From Macrostomum hystrix (lineage: Eukaryota; Platyhelminthes; Macrostomidae): a stretch of 64,000 nucleotides of DNA. The notes under the pieces are model-generated. The model made no database searches. It saw only the letters and a list, made by a program, of their open reading frames with translations, and was not told the DNA's origin. The translations under genes were made by a program, and so were the position numbers. The stretch is from assembly GCA_950097015.1 (NCBI GenBank), contig CATNEN010000038.1, positions 27,930,501 through 27,994,500 on the forward strand, in the 5' to 3' direction. Shown in pieces: positions 56,456 to 64,000 of this stretch. Every line of letters starts with the position of its first letter. Position 1 is the stretch's first letter.

Positions 56456-56654
56456 TGTAGTGCACTGTGTTGCCCTCTCCCTCCCACGCTGGCATAGCGT
56501 CACGGTCAACGTGCACTGCTCTTGGCATGTAGGTGTTACGTAATGTGCTCATGACTGGGCTGCACGTCGGCAGCCACTATGTGGCTGCGACTATATAACA
56601 ACTCAAATATACGGCCCAAGAGGCCACGTTCCTTACTAACTCAACGGCACTACA
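56456..56654 (+). promoter_or_regulatory. Putative 5' LTR/leader of the gypsy element
   Basis: Starts TGTAG and has CTATATAA at 56591-56598 as a likely promoter. With no 3' LTR to compare, the LTR end and primer-binding site cannot be fixed; the gag ATG follows at 56655. Confidence 0.4.
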
Positions 56655-58160
56655 ATGGCGTCGCAAGTCAGTATTCAAACCCCACCCGCACTGGACTTGC
56701 GCACGGACCCAAGCACAGCCCAAACAAAATGGAAGAAATGGCTCGCCCAGTTCCAGCTGTTCATGGTCGCCGCAGGCATCGACGATAAGAAGCGGCTGCG
56801 CCAGCTGCTACTGTACACCGCCGGCGAGGACCTGCAGGCGATCGCGGCCGGCCTCACCAACGAGGCGGTGGGCAAGGACGTCGACACACTCGTGGCCGCG
56901 CTCAATCAGCACTTCGACGGCAAGCGGAATCTGCCGTTCACCCGCTACCAGTTCAGGCTCTGCACCCAGCGCCCCGGTGAGCCCATAGATGACTGGCTCC
57001 AGCGCCTCAAGGACGCCGCCGACTGCTGCGCCTTCGGAGACCTGCGAGAGTCCCTGATCCGTGATCAGGTGATTGCATGCTGCAGCTCCGACCATCTCCG
57101 TCGAAAGCTGCTAGCCATCGACAACGTGGACCTGGAGCAGGCGGTGCGGGCGGCCCGGGCCATGGAAGCGGCGGAGGCCCAAGCGAGCGTTATGGAGGCC
57201 AACGATGCGTCTGTGCAGCGGCTCCGACGTCAGGAGGCCGGGGCAGCAGCCCCTGCAGCGCGGCGGCCGACAGGGCAGCCGCGAGACAAGCAGCCGAACG
57301 GCGGGCAGACCAGGTGCATCAGGTGCGGAGCCCCCGGCCACCGCACGTGCAGCGCAGCCGAAGGCAAGACGTGCAACCGCTGCGGCAAGCGAAATCACCT
57401 GGCGAGGGCCTGCCTGTCCCGGCCGAAGGAAGACGTCCACGTCCTGAAGGCCGAGAGCGACAGCTCAGCGGCGGAGGACGGCGTGTTCTGCCTGACCGTG
57501 GCAGCCACAGGAACCGCGGCAGCCGGAGCCCAGACGTCGGTGTTCGTCGGTTCAACGCAGCTGCCCGTGCTGGTGGACAGCGGCGCTGACTGCAACATCA
57601 TCACCGAGCAGGCCTGGCGGACACTGCCGGGACCCCCGCAGCTGCAGGCAACTCGCACGAAGATCTTCGCCTTCCGCTCGCCGAAGCCGCTCAGCACTCT
57701 GGGAGCCTGCAGCCTGCGGGTGTCAACGGGGCAGAACAGTAGGACGGTTCGCTTCATCGTCGTCCCCGGCGGCGGCACCAACATCCTGGGACGTGAGGCC
57801 TCGACTTCGCTCGGGCTCCTGAGCCTAGGGCCTCAGGTCCATGCGATCGAGGCAACCGAGATGGAGGACCCCGCGATCCAGGCGGTCGTCAGGCAATTTC
57901 CCGAGCTCTTCAGAGGCCTCGGAAAGGTCAAGGACGTCTCTGCGCAGATCAACATCAAATCCGACGCCAGGCCAATCTGCCACCCGTCCTCCCGCGTTCC
58001 GGTGCACCTCCGGGAGGCGCTGGACCGCGAGCTAGACGAGCAAGAGCAGCTGGGCATCATCCAGCCAGTCGAGGGCCCCACGCCGTGGGTCAGCCGCATC
58101 GTCGTGGTGCCGAAGGAGGACGCAAGAGCGTGCGGATCACGCAGGATCTGCGCGACGTGA
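56655..58160 (+). CDS. gag: Gypsy gag-protease reading frame
   Basis: 501 codons. The N-terminal part resembles a retrotransposon capsid (WKKWLAQFQLFMVAAG to about residue 180). Two zinc knuckles start near C221 and C240, the second a regular CX2CX4HX4C. An aspartic protease motif, LVDSGAD, has the catalytic Asp at about 308. The frame then enters the start of reverse transcriptase and is lost near 58120, where the following sequence continues in another frame, ending at 58160. Gag binds the element RNA and forms particles; the protease would cleave the polyprotein. The shift is late relative to normal gag-pol boundaries, so I read it as a disabling single-base-type indel rather than programmed frameshifting. 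Confidence 0.85.
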   Translation: MASQVSIQTPPALDLRTDPSTAQTKWKKWLAQFQLFMVAAGIDDKKRLRQLLLYTAGEDLQAIAAGLTNEAVGKDVDTLVAALNQHFDGKRNLPFTRYQFRLCTQRPGEPIDDWLQRLKDAADCCAFGDLRESLIRDQVIACCSSDHLRRKLLAIDNVDLEQAVRAARAMEAAEAQASVMEANDASVQRLRRQEAGAAAPAARRPTGQPRDKQPNGGQTRCIRCGAPGHRTCSAAEGKTCNRCGKRNHLARACLSRPKEDVHVLKAESDSSAAEDGVFCLTVAATGTAAAGAQTSVFVGSTQLPVLVDSGADCNIITEQAWRTLPGPPQLQATRTKIFAFRSPKPLSTLGACSLRVSTGQNSRTVRFIVVPGGGTNILGREASTSLGLLSLGPQVHAIEATEMEDPAIQAVVRQFPELFRGLGKVKDVSAQINIKSDARPICHPSSRVPVHLREALDRELDEQEQLGIIQPVEGPTPWVSRIVVVPKEDARACGSRRICAT

Positions 58161-59766
58161 ACAAGGCGGCGCTGAGGGAGCGACACCAGATCCCGACATT
58201 CGAGGAGGCGACAAGCGACATGGCTGGCTCATCGATCTTCAGCAAGCTCGACATTTTCAAAGCATTCCACCAGATTGAAATCAGCGAGGACAGCCGGAAG
58301 TACTTCGTGTTCTCAACGCCCCGAGGAATGAGGCAGTTGACTCGCCTGAGCATGGGATTCGCCTCCGCGTCGGAGATCCTACAGCGTGTGATGCAGCGAG
58401 TGCTGGAGGGCCTGACGGGTGTTAAGTGGATCCACGACGACATCATCGTCCACAGCCGAGACCTGAAGGCTCACAAGACTCACGTGGCAGCCTGCCTGGC
58501 CAGACTGCGAGAGCACGGCATCACCCTCAACGGCAGCAAGTGCCGCTGGGGGATCGGCAAGGCCAAGTTCATGGCAATGACGCTGTCCAAGTTTGGGATC
58601 CAGCCATCTCAAGAGAAGATCGCCGAGCTGCAAGCCTTCAAAGAACCACAGTCCGTCAAGGAGGTCCGGTCGTTCCTCGGCCTGGCCAACCACCTGGAGA
58701 AGTTCATGCCGCAGCTAGCGGACAAGGCGGAGCCGCTCAGGCGGCTGACACGGAAGGGCCAGGAGTTCGTCTGGGACAGCGAGCAGCAGCAGGCCTTCCA
58801 GAACGTCAAGGACTGCATCTCAGAGAGCGGCACCCTGGCCTTCTTCGACAAGCAGCTGCCAACAGAGCTAGTGGTCGATGCATCGCCCGTTGGCGTCGGC
58901 GCCATCCTGCAGCAGCGGCACCCCGGTGGGCAGACCCGGCCGGTGGCCTACGCGAGCCGCACCCTCAGCGAGGTCGAGCGGAGCTACAGCCAGATCGAGC
59001 GCGAGGCCCTGGGCGTCAAGTTCGGCTGCCTAAAGTTCGCGTTCTACCTGGAGGGCTGTCCTCATTTCGACGTCTACACCGACCACAAGCCGCTGCTGGG
59101 CATTTACAGGCCAGACTCCCGGCCGCCGCCGCGACTCGAGCGCATCATGCTACAGACGCAGCACTTCTCATTCACGCTGCACTACCGCAAGGGCGAGGAC
59201 AATCCGGCCGATCCCCTGAGCCGCAACCCGCTGCCGGAGACGTCGCCGGGCAGGGACGAGGCCGCGGAGACCAGGCTGCTCAACGCCGTGGTCCGGGCCG
59301 CGACACCGAAGGGCCTGACGATGGACAGGATTCGCGCTGCAACCAAGAGGGACCCCGCTCTGACGGTCGTCATGCAAGCCCTAGCGACTGGGCACTGGCG
59401 CTGCGGCGCCGCGGCCCCGGCGCACAGCTTCCGGTCCCTGAAGGATGAGCTCAGCGTCCACGACGACGTCTTGCTCCGGGGCAGCAAGATCGTGATCCCG
59501 ACGGAGCTGCAGCAGCTGACCATCGCACTGGCGCACCAGGGTCACCTCGGCCAGAAGAAAACGTGCGACCGGCTGCAGCGGAAGGTCTGGTGGCCCGGCA
59601 TGACACAGCAGGTCGAGGCCGTTGTCTCCCACTGCCGCCCGTGCCAGGCGGCTCGACCGGACGGCGCCGTCAAGCAGCCGCCGATGCAGCCGACACCGCT
59701 GCCCTCGGGGCCGTGGCAATCGCTGAGCGTGGACGTCTGCGGACCGTTCCCGACTGGCGAGAACGT
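58120..59766 (+). pseudogene. pol: Gypsy pol remnant: reverse transcriptase, RNase H, partial integrase
   Basis: The frame is open from 58085 to 59908, but the homologous part is about 58120-59766. Reverse transcriptase has SKLDIFKAFHQI and the catalytic pair in WIHDDIIVHS, where Ile-His replaces the more usual Tyr/Phe-x before DD. RNase H has VVDASPVGVGAIL and the YTDHKPL segment. Integrase has the HHCC zinc domain (HQGHLG to HCRPCQ) and the first core Asp in SVDVCGPF. After about 59766 a short duplication (CAGCCGGTAC) shifts the frame, and the core is cut off soon after. The enzyme set is therefore not functional here. Confidence 0.85.
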
Positions 59767-59854
59767 GGTGGTTCAGCCGGTACTTCAGCCGGTACCCGGA
59801 CACCTACGTGGTGCGCAGCCTCACGAGCACCAGCATCATCACCTGCGCTATGGC

Positions 59855-60005
59855 CATCAGGCGTCGTTGAGTTTGTTTCATCGAGTTCGAAGCACTATTT
59901 TATTGTAGTCAGTGAAAAAGTGTTAGTTTGTAAACTCTTTTTATGCAATAATGAATTTCACATGATTAAGGTTACTATTTGACTGGGCATCGCGATTACA
60001 AGCTT
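59855..60005 (+). repeat. Segmental duplication, segment V (copy 2)
   Basis: Direct repeat of 47626-47784, starting at the gypsy junction. Confidence 0.85.
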
Positions 60006-60690
60006 TGTCCTACTGACCCTTCAACCCTGCTGACCCTTCAACCCTGCTGACCCTTCAACCCTTCTGACCCTTCAACCCTACTGACCCTTCAACCCAACTA
60101 ACCCTTCAACCCTACTGACCCTTCAACCCTACTGACCCTTCAACCCTACTGACCCTTCAACCCAACTAACCCTTCAACCCTACTGACCCTTCAACCCTAC
60201 TGACCCTTCAACCCAACTAACCCTTCAACCCTACTGACCCTTCAACCCTACTGACCCTTCAACCCTACTGACCCTACAACCCAACTAACCCTTCAACCCT
60301 GCTGACCCTTCAACCCTGCTGACCCTTCAACCCTACTGACCCTTCAACCCTACTGACCCTTCAACCCAACTAACCCTTCAACCCTACTGACCCTTCAACC
60401 CAACTAACCCTTCAACCCTACTGACCCTTTAACCCTACTGACCCTTCAACCCTACTGACCCTTCAACCCTACTGACCCTTCAACCCAACTAACCCTTCAA
60501 CCCAACTAACCCTTCAACCCTACTGACCCTTCAACCCAACTAACCCTTCAACCCTACTGACCCTTTAACCCTACTGACCCTTCAACCCTACTGACCCTTC
60601 AACCCTACTGACCCTTCAACCCAACTAACCCTTCAACCCTACTGACCCTTTAACCCTGCTGACCCTTACCGTACTTATCCTTCAATCCTA
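60006..60690. repeat. 17-bp minisatellite (copy 2)
   Basis: About 40 units of TACTGACCCTTCAACCC; an expanded paralogue of 47785-48062 with the same final degenerate units (CCGTACTTATCC). Confidence 0.94.
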
Positions 60691-60876
60691 TTGACCACCA
60701 AAATACGAACTGACCCTACAACCAAAAATAAGAAAACAATCGGTTATACGTGGTGAAAACTATCAATACTCAAATTTGCATTCCAAAAAAAACTCCTCTG
60801 ACTCCTCTGACTACTGTGTCAGTCAATCTACTAGTCAAACCAGTCAAAAACTGCTCAAAAACTGCTCACAGACAGC

Positions 60877-62271
60877 TCAGTGCTCCAGCAGCGAACTCGC
60901 TACAAGGTCCTGCATCGTCTGGACGCAGTTCCACAGGTGGCTGACAAACTCCGGATCGCTGATGGTCTCGGGATCGACATGGCAGTCCAGTCCAGCAGTG
61001 ACTCGATGCTCCGCCCTCGGCTCGGCGGCAATCACATTGCCGTCCAGTTTGTCACTGAAGAACTTGAATTTGCGCAGCTTGACTTTGAACGGCCATTCGC
61101 CGTGCTGCTGCACAAAGCTGTGGTTCTTTTGCTCTCTCACGTACTCCAGGTTTTGAGCAAGGTGCGGCTGTCTCAGCCGATAGCGCTGTTCCGTGGTTTC
61201 CCACTCGTCTGTGAGATCAGCTCCCGGCTGGACTATCTCGAACAGATTCTGAAGCTCCTCCAGTTGGAATCCTTCCTTGACCAGGCACTCGTACACCTTT
61301 TCAGTCGAGTTGCTCGCGAATGAGGTGTCAAACTGCAGACGGAAGTCGGCCTTCTCACGAAACGTCCCTTTAAAATCCGAGCCCTTCGCTGTGACGAGGT
61401 CCAAGTTCCACATATCCGTGATCATTGTGATGCTTTGCAGTTTGAGATCAGTTGCACCAAAGAACAGTTGGAACTTGTGTGTTTCGCCATTGAGACTCAT
61501 TGAGATACAATGCTCAACATATTCCACAGCCTCAAAGCCTCGCATTTCGAGGAAGGCCTCTATTTTTTCATGACTGCCGCAATTCTTCTCAGTCATAAAG
61601 CTCGAATACATGAACATGTGGTTCGGGTTTTCTCTTATGGTAAAGAACCTCTGGAGAAGTCTTCGACCATCTCGGTAGGTGCTTCGATCAAGCAGCAGAT
61701 TGAAGTCATCAAGTCGAGGTCCTGGTCTCTCATCGAACTTGAAGTACTTTTCAAACAATTTCAGGTCGCCGATTCGAAAGTGAACCATGAGACGGCACCT
61801 GTCATTGTGCAGAATCTCACAATTTTTAACATCTCTGACAATGCTCTGTAGCTTCTCACGAAATCGACGACAAACTTCTTCGTCGGTTGTCGGGTCAAAC
61901 AGCGGGACACGAGTGAAATCATGCAAGGTTTCAGGATCGTTATACCAAAAGCCCCTGTACTCTCCGAATGCGAGGGGCTGCTCAGCGCTTCCACAGAGAA
62001 GAATCCGAATTTCGCAGTCTCGATTCTGATATCTGAATCCTTTCCTGAGACTTAGGCTATTGTTACCAGGAGCGTATTCAGCTCTATTCCGTGGTCCATA
62101 GCGCGGAATGACAATCCGTGATTCAGCTCCTTGACGACCCGCTGCAGCTCCTTTGTTGACGCCTCCACCAGTATTTTGTGGTCCATAGCGCGGAATGACA
62201 ATTCGTGGTTCAGCTCCTTGACGACCCGCTGCAGCTCCTTTGTTGACGCCTCCACCAGCACCAGCTGACAT
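60877..62271 (-). CDS. Unrecognised 464-residue protein, copy C of the three-copy family
   Basis: ATG at 62271, stop at 60877-60879. It matches copy A throughout the folded region, including the complete C-terminus, with a few substitutions and small in-frame indels. The N-terminus is longer because a GGGVNKGAAAGRQGAE-RIVIPRYGP block is duplicated in frame. Copy C lacks the GYI segment seen after TRR in copy A and has NNSLSLRKG in place of NNSDRR. That indels stay in frame and only one copy is truncated favours selection on the protein, but the copies may simply be young. It is in the same orientation as copy A, about 12.7 kb away, with the same promoter-like element. Confidence 0.7.
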   Translation of the reverse strand: MSAGAGGGVNKGAAAGRQGAEPRIVIPRYGPQNTGGGVNKGAAAGRQGAESRIVIPRYGPRNRAEYAPGNNSLSLRKGFRYQNRDCEIRILLCGSAEQPLAFGEYRGFWYNDPETLHDFTRVPLFDPTTDEEVCRRFREKLQSIVRDVKNCEILHNDRCRLMVHFRIGDLKLFEKYFKFDERPGPRLDDFNLLLDRSTYRDGRRLLQRFFTIRENPNHMFMYSSFMTEKNCGSHEKIEAFLEMRGFEAVEYVEHCISMSLNGETHKFQLFFGATDLKLQSITMITDMWNLDLVTAKGSDFKGTFREKADFRLQFDTSFASNSTEKVYECLVKEGFQLEELQNLFEIVQPGADLTDEWETTEQRYRLRQPHLAQNLEYVREQKNHSFVQQHGEWPFKVKLRKFKFFSDKLDGNVIAAEPRAEHRVTAGLDCHVDPETISDPEFVSHLWNCVQTMQDLVASSLLEH

Positions 62272-62367
62272 TGTGTCCAAGTGTGCAATGTGTTTGTTTA
62301 GGAATTTTCAGTTTGGGTTCTGATCAGTCGATTGCAAGTGCGAGCTATGGCAAGCTATCTATCGCGG

Positions 62368-62375
62368 CTTTTAAA
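62368..62375 (-). promoter_or_regulatory. TATA-like element of copy C
   Basis: TTTAAAAG on the minus strand, 96 bp from the ATG at 62271. Confidence 0.4.
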
Positions 62376-62826
62376 TCTTTTCCGATATTGTAGGAAGGTT
62401 TCGAAATTTCTTGGAAATTCGTTCGGTTCGTGCACTTAAACACATTGGTAGTGATCTAATATATAGGTCATGGATTTGCAAATCTTGACTTTCAAGTATT
62501 CATGTTGTTTTTTAAGTTCCAGACATATGGGAGTGTCGGGTTTATGCAAACCTCAATAAACAATGTACACTGCATACTGTACATTCTGCCCTATGCTTTC
62601 CTCTGGCCTAGCTCGCACTTGATTCTAAAAATAGCTCGCACTCATGTCTCCCTCCATTTGTGCGCGACCCCACTCCCCTTCTAGAACATTCTGTAAGCCT
62701 TGCAAATACGCTTCAGAACATTGTATTTGCCATGGCTCACAATCACATGATTCGCGTATACGACGAGGCGTCCGTGGATCGATACGGCCCAGGAATGTGA
62801 GGAAGAAGTTCGGCGAGCGTTCGCTG
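62376..62826 (-). repeat. Upstream region of copy C, duplicated from the copy A flank
   Basis: Matches 49681-50131, except for about 34 extra bases at 62461-62495 (ATAGGTCATGGATTTGC region) in copy C. No additional gene is seen. Confidence 0.8.
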
Positions 62827-63011
62827 GGGAGCGTGTGCGTGTGGGACAAAGAATCAGCTGCCCCTGTGTTAGCAATCTCCCAGCGTTTCTCCCTCTCTCC
62901 CCATTCTGTCTCTGTTGTGGGGAGCGTGTGCGTGTGGGACAAAGAAACAGCTGCCCCTGTGTTAGCAATCTCCCAGCGTTTCTCCCTCTCTCCCCATTCT
63001 GTCTCTGTTGT
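62827..63011. repeat. 92-bp tandem duplication
   Basis: Two units, starting at 62827 and 62919 (GGGGAGCGTGTGCGTGTGGG), one base different. The copy A paralogue has only part of one unit before it diverges at about 50153, which marks the end of the segmental duplication. Confidence 0.9.
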
Positions 63012-64000
63012 GCGCGCTGCTTGAATTTAAATACACTGGAGTCTGGAAGCGAGAGGCAGAGCTTCGCTGCCGCTTTTCATGTGACTCCGGAGTCCACACA
63101 GAAACGGGCCTCTGGCCCGTGGAGCGTTTATCTCTCTGTTGCTGTGGCAGAAGGTAACAGGAAGACAAAACTTTCCTGTTATACATTCTATAGGCTTCCG
63201 GCGCAGCTAAGTTGTCTACTCCTGCCCTGTCTCACGATCTTCCATCTTCTGAAATGTTATTCCAGAAATTTTCGGAAACCCAATAGTACACTAGTTCACT
63301 CGAATATACACTCAATATACTCTTATAGAAGTGTGAATTAGGAAACTAAGAAAACTCAGGGAAAATGATGGTATAACAATTGTGCATGATTTACTTGCCT
63401 TGGAAAGTTACTTTGGAAAGTAACGGAATTTACTTTTTCTTAAGGTGGTACTTTTTTAGTTACTTTTTCAACTGTGTAACGGAGTAGCGGTAACGTAGTC
63501 CGGTCCTCCGGTCCTCCGTTACTAGCCAATATCAAATAGCAAATGGCAAATAAAAAATGTTTACAAATTTACAATAACTTATAGTTTTTACTTTTTAAAC
63601 ACAATTTAACTTCCTTATTTACAATGCCAGCTCCCTTCCATTCCAGTCTCACTCTTGCCCGTTGTCAGTTGCCCGTTGTTGTTCATTGGCACGTCACGAC
63701 TCACGTCACTTCTCTTCCTCTACATTTCAGTTGTCCCTTTTCTAGTTTTCTCCGTCCTTCCATCCCTTCTCTCCATCCCTCTCCTTTCTCTCTCCTTTCT
63801 CCATTCGTCTCATCCATTCCTCTCACGCCAAAAATTTGAAAACGGAAAAGTTCCCAAAGGTTGTGACCCTGTTTGTTTATGTTTTTGTGTGTTTACTGTT
63901 TATGCGTCAGTGGTCACACTGGCTATCAATCTATAATATCGTAATGCATATTCTAATATTTTATTCATCCAAATTCACGTATCGTATTTAAATTTACAAC
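63012..64000. other. Unassigned DNA to the window edge
   Basis: 63395-63500 is rich in AGTTACTTT/AAAGTAAC words like the ends of hAT elements and may be one end of such an element. 63650-63830 is a pyrimidine-rich tract. No gene is supported. Confidence 0.4.

Larger units (their letters stand above)
56456..59854 (+). mobile_element. Ty3/gypsy LTR retrotransposon, 3'-truncated
   Basis: About 3.4 kb, more GC-rich than its surroundings. Order gag, protease, reverse transcriptase, RNase H, integrase, as in Metaviridae. The 5' end begins TGTAGTG directly after CCTCG. The element stops within the integrase catalytic core and joins segment V at a shared CATCAGG, so the rest of integrase and the 3' LTR are absent. 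Comparison with 47611-47640 shows the pre-insertion arrangement, except for four bases. Confidence 0.9.

Overview
This is nuclear DNA from a metazoan, most likely an invertebrate with a repeat-rich genome. The support is: spliced genes with GT-AG introns and standard stop codons, a TENT5/FAM46-type nucleotidyltransferase (an animal family), secreted two-domain Kazal inhibitors, a tRNA-derived SINE, a Ty3/gypsy retrotransposon and DNA transposons with 8-bp target duplications. The species cannot be read from the sequence. A free-living flatworm would fit the repeat load, but that is a guess. By my tally of array spans, about 20 kb (nearly a third) is tandem minisatellite, in about 20 arrays with mostly unrelated units of 16-52 bp.

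Layout. 1-8.4 kb: AT-rich DNA with one non-autonomous transposon nested inside another (1022-2245 and 1448-1881). 8.45-16.4 kb: a complete TENT5-like gene on the + strand. It has a TATA box, three exons, a 5.7-kb first intron holding four minisatellites and a second intron holding a SINE. 16.6-27.9 kb: mostly minisatellites (22, 35, 24, 45/52, 20-22, 23, 34 and 24 bp). 27.95-29.29 kb: a GC-rich last exon of an unidentified protein with one C-terminal membrane segment. 29.6-33.4 kb: 19-bp and 16-bp arrays.

33.4-43.1 kb: palindrome P1, with arms of about 4.8 kb and a 65-bp spacer. Each arm has two Kazal genes, a 34-bp minisatellite, a LINE-like fragment and, at the centre, a SINE. A fifth, diverged Kazal gene lies outside at 44.2-44.6 kb. 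45.2-47.1 kb: a 20-bp array. 47.1-62.9 kb: a compound segmental duplication. It holds palindrome P2 (arms 48448-51070 and 53293-55915, with a hAT-like MITE in the loop) and a direct third copy of the same segment. One copy is split by a 3'-truncated, frameshifted gypsy element (56456-59854). The segment carries three copies of an unrecognised gene, two full length and one truncated. 63-64 kb: no supported gene.

How the parts work together. The five Kazal genes look like one secreted-inhibitor family. They share a TATA-type element about 78-105 bp upstream of the ATG, a 26-27 residue signal peptide and an AAATACA element downstream, but differ in the inferred P1 residues. The inner P1 pair is convergent and the outer pair divergent. 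The TENT5-like protein is predicted to extend RNA 3' ends in the cytoplasm. The role of the three-copy family is unknown. Both palindromes could be real gene-conversion structures or fold-back assembly artefacts. Arm differences (a 314-bp indel and unequal arrays) do not decide this, because a haplotype fold-back would also produce them.
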